Translations under genes and position numbers: made by a program
Notes under the pieces: generated by a model
The model's database searches: none
What the model was told of the DNA's origin: nothing
What the model saw: only the letters and a program-made list of their open reading frames with translations
Shown here: one piece after another, positions 50,650 through 58,430 of the stretch
Layout: each line of letters opens with the position of its first letter
How positions within the stretch are numbered: position 1 is the first letter of the stretch
Source: Pseudomonadota bacterium
GTDB taxonomy: Bacteria; Pseudomonadota; Alphaproteobacteria; Sphingomonadales; Sphingomonadaceae
Length of the DNA: 63,052 bases
Assembly: GCA_029550345.1 (NCBI GenBank)
Contig: JAKPHK010000089.1
Span: forward strand, 1-63,052
Direction of reading: 5' to 3'

Positions 50650-52020
50650 ATGAGCCGTCGCCGGATCGCCCTGGGGGTTGGCGCCAATGCCCTCGACAAG
50701 GTCGTGGCAGCGCTGATCCAGTTGCTGATGGTCCCGATCCTGGCATCGCATTGGGGGCTGGCTCGCTATGGCGGCTGGGCGATCCTTACCACGGTTCCGG
50801 GTATCCTTGCGCTCAGCGATCTGGGTTTCGCCAACGCGGCTTCGGTTCGCATGACCATGCAGGTTGCCCGGGGCGAGTTGGCCGCGGCACGCACAACGGT
50901 GCGCAGCGCCAGCCAGGTGGTCGCAGTGGCCTGCGTGGGTATCGTGGTACTGGCAGTGATCCTGGCGCTGGTTCTGCCGGCAGAAGTGATCCTCGACGTC
51001 CCGCAAACCGGTGATCAGGAAATGCGCTTGGCGATCGTAATGCTGGCTATCTATGCCGCGCTGATCATGGTCTGCGGGCTGCTGCAGGGCGTGTTCCGCA
51101 GTACCGCCCGTTTCGCACTGGGAACCAGCCTTTCGACGCTGACCACGATCACCGAATATGGCTTGCTGGTTTCGGTGGTCTATCTTGGACACGGGATCGG
51201 CGTGGGGGCAGCGGCTTTGATGCTCGGTCGGTTGAGCGGCCTGCTTGTCATGTCCGCCACCGCAGCTGTGCTGCGGACCGGATTGCTGCCGGGCCTGAAC
51301 GGGGGTTCGCAGACTGTCCGGCGTGAACTTATAGGCCCGGCACTGGCTGCGATGGCGATACCGCTGGCCGCAGCACTGTTGCTCCAGGGGACTGTCGCCG
51401 CGCTGGGGCTCGTCGCGGGAGCGGTTGCCGTTCCCGCCTTTGTGGCTGCCCGCACGCTATCGCGGATCGGGCTTCAGGCATCCCAGATGTTGACGACCGC
51501 CCTGATGCCCGAATTCGGCGCCGCCACCGCCCAGGGGAACCAGCGCGGGGTCAGCCGGATGGTTGTTCTGGTCCTGGGAACGGCGGCCGCAATCGCGATT
51601 CCCTTTGCCGCCGTGCTGGCTTTGGCCGGACCATGGATCGTGCTGCAGTGGTCCAACCATCACATCGTAACGTCGGCCGGTCTGATGGCGGCAATCGCGG
51701 TTTCCGCACTGTTCGGGGGAATATGGAACCCGATGTCAAACTTGATGCTGGCGATCAACCGGCAATCGGAATTCGCAATCGCCTATTCCGTGCTGGCTGC
51801 CATGGCCGTGCTTTTGACCCTGGCGTTGGGCAAGGCGCTGGGGAACACGGCACCGGCACTGGCGATGGGACTGGTCGATTGCGCGATGTTCGTGGTGGTG
51901 CTGCGTTTCGCCAACCACAACTGGGGGCCGGTTTCCCGGTGGAGCAGCGTTCTGGCCGAACTTGTCGCGGAAGGTCGCGCCGCACTAGGCCAGGCGGTCG
52001 GCGGCAAGCGCAGGGGTTGA
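50650..52020 (+). CDS. Wzx-like polysaccharide flippase
   Basis: A 456-residue inner-membrane protein with about twelve transmembrane helices and the MOP/Wzx layout: N-terminal MSRRRIALGVGANALDKVVAALIQ, then paired six-helix halves. It would flip lipid-linked EPS repeat units from the cytoplasm to the periplasm. The start is the ATG at 50650; an in-frame ATG at 50620 is less likely because it lies over the upstream gene's control region. It is convergent with the GT4 gene, separated by six bases. The Wzy-like polymerase 8 kb away is the functional partner. Confidence 0.82.
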   Translation: MSRRRIALGVGANALDKVVAALIQLLMVPILASHWGLARYGGWAILTTVPGILALSDLGFANAASVRMTMQVARGELAAARTTVRSASQVVAVACVGIVVLAVILALVLPAEVILDVPQTGDQEMRLAIVMLAIYAALIMVCGLLQGVFRSTARFALGTSLSTLTTITEYGLLVSVVYLGHGIGVGAAALMLGRLSGLLVMSATAAVLRTGLLPGLNGGSQTVRRELIGPALAAMAIPLAAALLLQGTVAALGLVAGAVAVPAFVAARTLSRIGLQASQMLTTALMPEFGAATAQGNQRGVSRMVVLVLGTAAAIAIPFAAVLALAGPWIVLQWSNHHIVTSAGLMAAIAVSALFGGIWNPMSNLMLAINRQSEFAIAYSVLAAMAVLLTLALGKALGNTAPALAMGLVDCAMFVVVLRFANHNWGPVSRWSSVLAELVAEGRAALGQAVGGKRRG

Positions 52021-52026
52021 TTTCGG

Positions 52027-53208
52027 CTAATCCAGCACCGATCGGGCGTGATCAGCAACCTTCCGGCGGAAATTGGCCCAGGTCCATCCCGCCGCTTCCG
52101 CCGCAATGGCTTCGGCATCGAAGCCCGGCACCTCGTGTCGCTGGATCAGCGCCTCGATCGCTTCGCCCAGAGCCGTCAGATTGCCGGCTGGCACGAGGGT
52201 CCGTGCCGCCGCGCTGAGCGGCAGGTCGGGCAGGCCGGTATTCTCGGTCCCGACCACATGGCACCCTGCAGCCAGCGCCTCAAGATAGACCAGGCCAAAG
52301 CCTTCGATCAGCGAGGGCATGATGAATACCTGGGCGGACTGCATCAATGCGTCGAGGGCGGGCCGCTCCTGGCGACCTAGCAACTCGATCCCGGCCTGCT
52401 CGGCCAGCGCCGTGATACCGGGATCGATCGCATAGCAAACCAGCGTCAAACGCGCCCTTGCCGGATCGACCGAACGCCAGGCGCGGAGCAGATGGTGCAG
52501 CCCTTTGCGTTGAACACCCTGGCCGACAAACAGGAACCGGGCCGGTCCGCCCGGTTGGCGCGGAATCGCGCGGGTCGCGGTTTCGAAACCATAGGGGATC
52601 ACACTGATCCGCGTCGGCTCGCAACCCGCGAATTCGAGTGAGCGGGCGGTCATTCGGCTGGCGCAGACGACTGCATCGGCATGGCGCCAGCTATCGTGCG
52701 CCCGCTCCTGCGCGGCAAGCCGCTGTTCCTGAGCATAGGACCAAGCGACCTCCGGATAGCGCGCCGCATCTTCGCGCAACAGCTCAGCAGTCAGGCCGGT
52801 CAGCGGGTGAAATTCAAAGTCAATCAATCGCATCCCGCTCGGGATTTTGCGCCAGTGCGGCGTGTAACCCGAATAGCAATAGAGGTTGGCACCCAGCCGC
52901 TTGGCAGCACGCAAGGCGTGTCGTCCCAGCATAGGATCGGTGTGTGGGAAAACCCGGTTCATCGGCAGGCCAAGACGGGTGGCACTGTGCTGAATCAGGA
53001 AGCAACCGGGTGTGTTGGCGGTCATCCGCTTGGGTAGAAACGGACTGCGACGGCGGGCCATTGGCGCTGGAAGCCAGCCGGGGGCAGTCTCCGGCGCGTA
53101 ATAATCGGTCACGAAGCGCTTCAAAACGCCAGCCTCGTGCAGAGCTGCGGGCACCTGATAGCCGTCACGGCTGCCATTGATCGCACAGACAAAGCCCCGA
53201 TAGTCCAT
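52027..53208 (-). CDS. glycosyltransferase family 4, EPS locus
   Basis: A 393-residue retaining GT-B enzyme. The C-terminal donor domain has RFLFVGQGVQRKGLHHLLRAW and the family-4 EX7E region in IEGFGLVYLEALAAGCHVVG. The N-terminal part is WcaL/mannosyltransferase-like without membrane segments. It adds one sugar to the EPS repeat on undecaprenyl phosphate. The start is the ATG at 53208. It reads away from the phage-like module, so the 142 bases between them hold a divergent promoter region. Confidence 0.86.
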   Translation of the reverse strand: MDYRGFVCAINGSRDGYQVPAALHEAGVLKRFVTDYYAPETAPGWLPAPMARRRSPFLPKRMTANTPGCFLIQHSATRLGLPMNRVFPHTDPMLGRHALRAAKRLGANLYCYSGYTPHWRKIPSGMRLIDFEFHPLTGLTAELLREDAARYPEVAWSYAQEQRLAAQERAHDSWRHADAVVCASRMTARSLEFAGCEPTRISVIPYGFETATRAIPRQPGGPARFLFVGQGVQRKGLHHLLRAWRSVDPARARLTLVCYAIDPGITALAEQAGIELLGRQERPALDALMQSAQVFIMPSLIEGFGLVYLEALAAGCHVVGTENTGLPDLPLSAAARTLVPAGNLTALGEAIEALIQRHEVPGFDAEAIAAEAAGWTWANFRRKVADHARSVLD

Positions 53209-53274
53209 GCCGCCCCGGTACTTGCAAAGCCGCGGCGATGCCAGTGCCGATTACCTGGCCGCTTCGGCGAAGCT

Positions 53275-53310
53275 ATATTGGTTATGCGTCTTTCCTACAT
53301 GAACCAATAT
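53275..53310. promoter_or_regulatory. 9-bp inverted repeat in the divergent EPS promoter region
   Basis: ATATTGGTT (53275-53283) and AACCAATAT (53302-53310) are perfect inverted copies with an 18-base spacer. GGTTAT occurs at 53280-53285 and again at 53311-53316 as a short direct repeat. The element is 40 bases before the ATG of the first phage-like gene and 67 bases from the GT4 start, in an AT-rich setting. It is a good candidate for an operator of the phage-like module. Confidence 0.4.
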
Positions 53311-53349
53311 GGTTATCTGTGTGATTCTTCATCTCCCGGAGAATCCGCC

Positions 53350-53781
53350 ATGCCCAACCCTATCCCCGTTGCCGCCCCGGCGGCCTATGCCCCGATCAGC
53401 GCGATCGGCTTTGCCGAAGTCGATTCAACTCTTTCGCCCGTCTCGGCCGACAAGCCGCTGCCTGTAAACCTGACCAACACCCCGGCGCCAGCCGCACTGT
53501 CGGGCAGCGCCAGTGGGGCGGTCGCGATCGGCCCCTATGCGCCCGTTGCGGCCCGGCCCGTGATGCTGACTCTGTCTGGAAGCTGGTCGGGTACCGTCCG
53601 GGTGCTGCGTTCAACCGACGGCGGCACGACCCGCCTGCCCTTGACCGCCGCTGGCCTGCCCTGGGGTGCTTATTCAACCAACTGCTGCGAACCGGTCTGG
53701 GAGGAAAGCACCGCCAGCGCCACGCTCTACCTCGACATCGCGCTTACCTCGGGCTCACTTACCTACCGGATGGCGCAGTAA
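53350..53781 (+). CDS. phage tail-like beta-sandwich protein
   Basis: A 143-residue protein with no signal peptide. The C-terminal 80 residues have the pattern seen in many phage/prophage virion proteins: LTLSGSWSGTVRVLRSTDGG, an EPVWEESTASATLYLDI strand and a closing SGSLTYRMAQ. The N-terminal part is Ala/Pro-rich. I start at the ATG at 53350 because GGAGA lies eight bases upstream; ATGs at 53284 and 53299 are in frame but sit in the inverted-repeat region. It is followed one base after its stop by the SGNH gene. Family assignment is by pattern recall, so the role (tail base or adaptor) is inferred. Confidence 0.65.
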   Translation: MPNPIPVAAPAAYAPISAIGFAEVDSTLSPVSADKPLPVNLTNTPAPAALSGSASGAVAIGPYAPVAARPVMLTLSGSWSGTVRVLRSTDGGTTRLPLTAAGLPWGAYSTNCCEPVWEESTASATLYLDIALTSGSLTYRMAQ

Positions 53782-53782
53782 G

Positions 53783-55078
53783 ATGGCGCTAGACATCATC
53801 GCCCGCGGCCTGGCCGCCACCGAAATCGCACGGCAAAAACGCCTGCGCATCCTCAACACGCTGCGCGCCTCGATCGCCAAGACCGATTTCGCAGCGCCGA
53901 CCCTTGCCGCAACGTTGCCGACAATCGGCGCGCCAACCAGTTCGAGCGCTATCGCCAGCGGCACAACCTGGCAGGTGGCAACTGGCGGCAATCCGCTGCA
54001 CGCGGCAAAATACACCTTCCTTGGCGGGGCCTGGCAATGCCCCAACGCCATTTTCCCCAATACCGAATTCTACAAATCGACCACTTCAAGGGTCGGCAAC
54101 GGCACTGACCCCCTGCTCTATCCGCAGCAGGGACCTGGTTCACGGGTTCGCTTCGTTTGCGCCGCGCCCAGTTTTGAACTCTATGTGCAGATGTCCGCAG
54201 CCGGGGTCGGCGGCGGGTTTCGCCTGAAGGTTGATGGTAAGCTCGCCTATGCCGGGGTGCTCGGTGCCAGCGGGAACGGCCTGCTTCGCTATATCCCGAT
54301 CACCTGGGGAAGCGGCGGCGCAGCAGACCGCAAGGACCGCCATTACGAACTGGAATTCGCCTCGGTCGGTGCTTTTGTCGGGATTCGCACGACCGCGCTC
54401 TACAAGCCGCACCCCTGGGTTCAGGGCGATGCCCTGCGGGTTTTGCTGCATGGCGATTCGATGCTGGCGACCATTGTCGATGCGGCCAATATCGATACCG
54501 CCCTGCACGGCGCGCAGGGTGCCCTGGTCGGTGATCTGCTGGGCCAGGCCGACACATGGTCGTCCGGGGTCGGCGGATCGGGCTGGATGGCGCCAGCGGT
54601 GCACGACCGGTCGTGGTTCAACGAACGAGTCGATACCGATGTTATCGCCAATGCCCCGGATGTGATCATCGAAACGGGAGGCGGCAACGATGCTGCAGTC
54701 AATCCCGCGCAGGCAACGATCCAGCCGCTGATCGAAACCTGGCTGACCAGGGTACTGGCAGCCAAACCGGAAACCGCGATCTTCATGACCGGGCCGATAA
54801 TCGGCAGCAATGCCGGGGCATCGCATCTGGCGATCCACGCCGCAAAGCAGGCCGCCGCCGCGAAGTTTCCCCAGAATGTCGCCTTTATCGATACGCTTGG
54901 CGATCCCTGGGTTTCGGGCACCGGCCGCGATGGCACTCCGACCGGGGACGGGAACCGCGACTGGGTGACCGGAACCGACAGCGCCCATCCAACCGTAGAA
55001 GGCCACCGCCATTTTGCCGGGCGGATTGCCCGCTCAGTCGCCAGGGCCATCCCCGGCCTGATCGCCGCGCAGGGCTGA
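53783..55078 (+). CDS. phage-type SGNH/GDSL esterase with N-terminal beta-domain
   Basis: A 431-residue protein without a signal peptide. Residues about 60-210 form a beta-rich domain with the RVRFVCAAPSFELYVQMS type block seen in phage-associated SGNH proteins. The hydrolase has block I LLHGDSML (Ser226), block III GGGND (Asn302) and block V DSAHPTVEGH (Asp399 and His402), so the catalytic set is complete. The likely reaction is removal of O-acetyl or other ester groups from a polysaccharide. It is the middle gene of the module and begins one base after the preceding stop. Confidence 0.78.
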   Translation: MALDIIARGLAATEIARQKRLRILNTLRASIAKTDFAAPTLAATLPTIGAPTSSSAIASGTTWQVATGGNPLHAAKYTFLGGAWQCPNAIFPNTEFYKSTTSRVGNGTDPLLYPQQGPGSRVRFVCAAPSFELYVQMSAAGVGGGFRLKVDGKLAYAGVLGASGNGLLRYIPITWGSGGAADRKDRHYELEFASVGAFVGIRTTALYKPHPWVQGDALRVLLHGDSMLATIVDAANIDTALHGAQGALVGDLLGQADTWSSGVGGSGWMAPAVHDRSWFNERVDTDVIANAPDVIIETGGGNDAAVNPAQATIQPLIETWLTRVLAAKPETAIFMTGPIIGSNAGASHLAIHAAKQAAAAKFPQNVAFIDTLGDPWVSGTGRDGTPTGDGNRDWVTGTDSAHPTVEGHRHFAGRIARSVARAIPGLIAAQG

Positions 55079-55107
55079 TCCCTCCCCCATTCGACAAGGA
55101 GCCTTGC

Positions 55108-57210
55108 ATGGCCGATTTCCTGTTTTCGCAATTCGCCAGCCAGAACATCAATTCCAATACCGATATCGTCACAACCAGTGGCCGGACGACAAAGGGCGTG
55201 ACCCCGGCAAGCTACGTGGCCGACAATCTGGCAACCGCCGCCCTGTTCGCCGCCCATCCGCGTTTTGTCGGCCAGACCAGTAACGGCCGCTATTTTCGCG
55301 CTGTACCAGTCAATGGCGAACTGACAGTCGAACTGGGCGGCGCCACAGGAGATGGACTGACCAACGATCAACCGGCGATCCAGGCCGCGATCGACTATGC
55401 CGAGGCGATCGGCATCCGCACGGTCCTGTTCACCGCACGCAGCTATCGCCTGCATTGCCCGATCCGCACTAGCGACCCGGCGGGCCAGATCGGCCAGCAC
55501 TTCTATGACGGCCGCCCGATCGTGATTTCAACGCCGATGGTGCTGCGATCGACCTGCCACCTTGGTACGCGCCTGATCTTTCGGGCCGCCGATGGCAGCG
55601 AGAGGCAGAACATCTGGCAGAGCGTCTTCTCGCCCAGCACAAGTCAGCGGATGGTCTGGCGCGGCGGGGCGATCTTCATAAGGCGCCCTAGCACCGAACC
55701 GGCCGACTATGCCGATCGGCCCGGCATCACGCTGATCGACATGGCGCTGGATGGCGGCATCCCGCAAGAATCAGTCTATACCTGGCCCGCCCGGGTCAGC
55801 GACGGCGAGGGTTGGGATGCAACCGACAAGGGTATCGAGATCGAGCCTGATCGATTCTCGGGCGATATTCGCCTGATCCGGTCCGGCATCACCGGCTTTC
55901 GCGGTGAACTGATCTATCAAGCCGGCGAAGGCAATGGCGAGCTCTATATGCGTTCGGCGGTGCTGGGTGATACCAACGGCGATCTGTTTCAGTCCTGCGG
56001 CAGCAACATCGATATCGATGGCCTGCTGGGTTACCGAGGCCTTGCCACGTTCGAAGGCTGGTCGGGCCGCCGCGGGCGGATGGTCAACACCCTGTTCGAA
56101 GACTGCGTCCGCACTGGCGGGCTGGCCGCGGGCCGTGTCTCCCCCGGCGCAAACCGCAACACCCCGCTGCGCATGGCCGATGGCCTGCTGCCGTGGCTGG
56201 CGATCGACGCAGAGTTTCGCAATTGCGGCCCGATCATGTTGGGATCGTGGACCCGCGGTCGAGTCAAGCTGACCGACAGTCGCCTCCTGCTCGACGGCGG
56301 CCAAGTCTATGGCGAAGGCTTGCACGATCTTGATCTGGAGGTCGTTGCCCAGGTCGATAAGTTGACCGGGTTTCCCGCCGTTGTTCTGCTCGGCTCCTCC
56401 ACGCCGGGCAAGCAGACGTTGTCCGATGTGCGTATCCGCCTGCGCTGTTGCCGCAGCGAAGAAGCCCGCGCAATCGGCCGGATCCACTTGCAGCCGGTCG
56501 ATTATCGCGGCTCATTTGGCCCGAACGTGGTGATTGAACACTCAAGCGGAGAGGCCAGCCGTGGCAGCGGGCCTTCAGGAACCGCGCTGACCGCGGTTAC
56601 CGATAATTTCCCGTGTTTTCGCGGCAACCGCTGGCTGCGCACGACCGCCAGCTGGACCGCGCTCAACCAAGACATCTCCGTCAACCCGCAGATCGTCCCG
56701 CGCGGCGATCTGATGGCGATCTATGCCAACGCGGCGGGCACCTGGCCGATGACCATGCCGACCACCGGCATCCAGCACGGACACGAGCTGACGCTGCGTA
56801 ATCTATCCAGCGCAGGGATCTTCGCCTCGCTTGCCGCAACAGGCGCCGGCGCCAACCTTCCTGCCACCCGCGTTGTCGCGCCGGGAACGCAGCTGACCCT
56901 GCGCTTCGATCAGGAGGTCCTCGCCTGGCGCGAAGTCAAAGCGCCGCCGCCGCTCAAGGGATCGGCCACGCTCACTCCGCCTGCGATTGCCGCCGGAGGC
57001 CTTTCGGCGGAACTGTCGGTGGCCTGTTCAGGCGCCGCCACCGGCATGGCGGCAACCGCCGTCCCGGCAGCCGATCTTGGCGATGGCTTCGAGATCTGCG
57101 CGGTCCGCCCCGCGATCGGCGCGGTGAAATTCCGCGTGCGAAACAACACGGCTGGCACCGCCACACTGCCGCAATCAGTCTGGTCCGTAACCGCCGCCTA
57201 TCCGGCCTGA
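55108..57210 (+). CDS. pectate-lyase-type beta-helix protein, tail-spike-like
   Basis: A 700-residue protein with no signal peptide. Residues 1-70 are a short head. The beta-helix starts at VELGGATGDGLTNDQPAIQAA (about residue 75), the pectate_lyase_3 entry motif, and the parallel beta-helix follows to about 600. From residue 618 (GSATLTPPAIAAGG) to the end is a compact domain resembling one common at tail-spike C-termini. AAGGAG precedes the ATG at 55108. Its stop overlaps the convergent GT4 gene by 13 bases. It is likely an EPS-binding or EPS-cleaving enzyme; whether it cleaves cannot be told from sequence. Confidence 0.72.
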   Translation: MADFLFSQFASQNINSNTDIVTTSGRTTKGVTPASYVADNLATAALFAAHPRFVGQTSNGRYFRAVPVNGELTVELGGATGDGLTNDQPAIQAAIDYAEAIGIRTVLFTARSYRLHCPIRTSDPAGQIGQHFYDGRPIVISTPMVLRSTCHLGTRLIFRAADGSERQNIWQSVFSPSTSQRMVWRGGAIFIRRPSTEPADYADRPGITLIDMALDGGIPQESVYTWPARVSDGEGWDATDKGIEIEPDRFSGDIRLIRSGITGFRGELIYQAGEGNGELYMRSAVLGDTNGDLFQSCGSNIDIDGLLGYRGLATFEGWSGRRGRMVNTLFEDCVRTGGLAAGRVSPGANRNTPLRMADGLLPWLAIDAEFRNCGPIMLGSWTRGRVKLTDSRLLLDGGQVYGEGLHDLDLEVVAQVDKLTGFPAVVLLGSSTPGKQTLSDVRIRLRCCRSEEARAIGRIHLQPVDYRGSFGPNVVIEHSSGEASRGSGPSGTALTAVTDNFPCFRGNRWLRTTASWTALNQDISVNPQIVPRGDLMAIYANAAGTWPMTMPTTGIQHGHELTLRNLSSAGIFASLAATGAGANLPATRVVAPGTQLTLRFDQEVLAWREVKAPPPLKGSATLTPPAIAAGGLSAELSVACSGAATGMAATAVPAADLGDGFEICAVRPAIGAVKFRVRNNTAGTATLPQSVWSVTAAYPA

Positions 57211-58304
57211 ACCAGCGTTTTCACGCTTACCACGAAATGCCGCACGTCGCCGCGCTCGGCCGAGGCCAGCGCGGCGGCGCTGGCCCGGCGCCAGGCCGCT
57301 TCATCCCGGTCGAGCAGGGCCATGGCTTCGGCGAGAACCACGGGCCGGTCCTGATCGACGATCCAGCCGTTCACGCCGTTGTCGATCAGATCATCGACGG
57401 CGCCCGGGATCGGCGTAATCAGCACCGGCAGCCCCTGGGCGAGCGCCTCTATCACAACAAAGCCATAGGTTTCCTGGACACTGGGAAACACCAGCGCGAG
57501 CCCATCGCGCATCGCGGTTGCGACAGCCGTTGCTGCGGCCGGTCCTTCGAAATCCACCCGATCGGCAATGCCCAGATCCGCTGCATGGGTCTTGAGCGAA
57601 GCCTCCAACGGCCCGCCGCCCAGGATTCGCAATCGCCGGGGATATTTGGCAACCTTCAGCCACAACGCATAGGCGCTGAGCGCCAATTCCAGGTTCTTCT
57701 CGCGAATTAGGCGTGCCACAACCAAAAAATCGCGCTCCCCATGGAGCAAGGGCGCGCGCCCTGGTGCCGGAGGCAAGGCCTGCAGGCGGGCGATATCGAG
57801 CCTGTCAAACCCGTCCGAAACCGGCCGCTTGTTTAGCCCCAGGAACCGCATATACGCGATACTTCGGCGGCTGGCGGCCAGCGCTCCGGCATAAGGCGCC
57901 AGCAGCAGCACCTTGATCGCTTCGCGCCAAACCGACCGTTCCATGTCATCGAACTTGCTGTCGATCATGGTATAGACCCGCACCCCGGTGAGCTTCAGCA
58001 GCAGGGTAACGAAAAAAACCGCCGGTTCGCTATAGTGGCACATGAACACTGCATCGGGCCGCTCGCGCCGCAGCGCTTTCAGCAGGCGCCACCACAGGCC
58101 CGGCTGTCGCGGCGCACGGCCATCCGGATATAGCGTTTCGATGTGCAGCCCGGTCCGGCCCGAATTATCCCAATCATAGACCGTACTGCGCGCGAAGAAT
58201 TCAACCGCCGTAACATCCAGGACGGGATCGGCAGCGCAGGCCAGGATCCTATCAACGTGACTGGGGCCGATGTTTTCCCAGACGAAAACCAACTTGCGCG
58301 GCAC
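57198..58304 (-). CDS. glycosyltransferase family 4, EPS locus
   Basis: A 368-residue retaining GT-B enzyme. Donor-domain motifs are FLVVARLIREKNLELAL and, in the EX7E region, QETYGFVVIEALAQGLPVL. The N-terminal half has hydrophobic stretches (VTLLLKLTGVRVY) that may bring it to the membrane surface. The start is GTG at 58304. It is convergent with the beta-helix gene and divergent from the sulfotransferase operon. It presumably contributes a sugar to the EPS repeat. Confidence 0.85.
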   Translation of the reverse strand: MPRKLVFVWENIGPSHVDRILACAADPVLDVTAVEFFARSTVYDWDNSGRTGLHIETLYPDGRAPRQPGLWWRLLKALRRERPDAVFMCHYSEPAVFFVTLLLKLTGVRVYTMIDSKFDDMERSVWREAIKVLLLAPYAGALAASRRSIAYMRFLGLNKRPVSDGFDRLDIARLQALPPAPGRAPLLHGERDFLVVARLIREKNLELALSAYALWLKVAKYPRRLRILGGGPLEASLKTHAADLGIADRVDFEGPAAATAVATAMRDGLALVFPSVQETYGFVVIEALAQGLPVLITPIPGAVDDLIDNGVNGWIVDQDRPVVLAEAMALLDRDEAAWRRASAAALASAERGDVRHFVVSVKTLVQAG

Positions 58305-58321
58305 CGGCGTTCCCTTGCAAC

Positions 58322-58430
58322 TGCAACCACACCCCTCTTAGCCGAGCGGGCGGGCAGGACAAGCCAGGCCCTTTCCATCCGCAATCGCCTGCCAGCTGTT
58401 GCGCTTGCGGGTTGCAACGAATATGCAACC
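58322..58430. repeat. TGCAACC/GGTTGCA repeats between GT4 and sulfotransferase
   Basis: TGCAACC occurs at 58322-58328 and again at 58424-58430, with its complement GGTTGCA at 58410-58416. The last two form a 7-bp inverted repeat around the sulfotransferase ATG at 58423. It may be a translational or transcriptional control site; this is symmetry by eye only. Confidence 0.3.

Noticed and set aside
53137..53349. N-terminal extension of the phage-like beta-sandwich gene
   Set aside because: Upstream in-frame codons run into the divergent GT4 gene and its promoter dyad; the GGAGA eight bases before 53350 identifies the start.
53350..57210. Complete or partial prophage
   Set aside because: No integrase, att-like direct repeats, portal, capsid, terminase or lysis gene is present in the window; the flanks are EPS glycosyltransferases on both sides.
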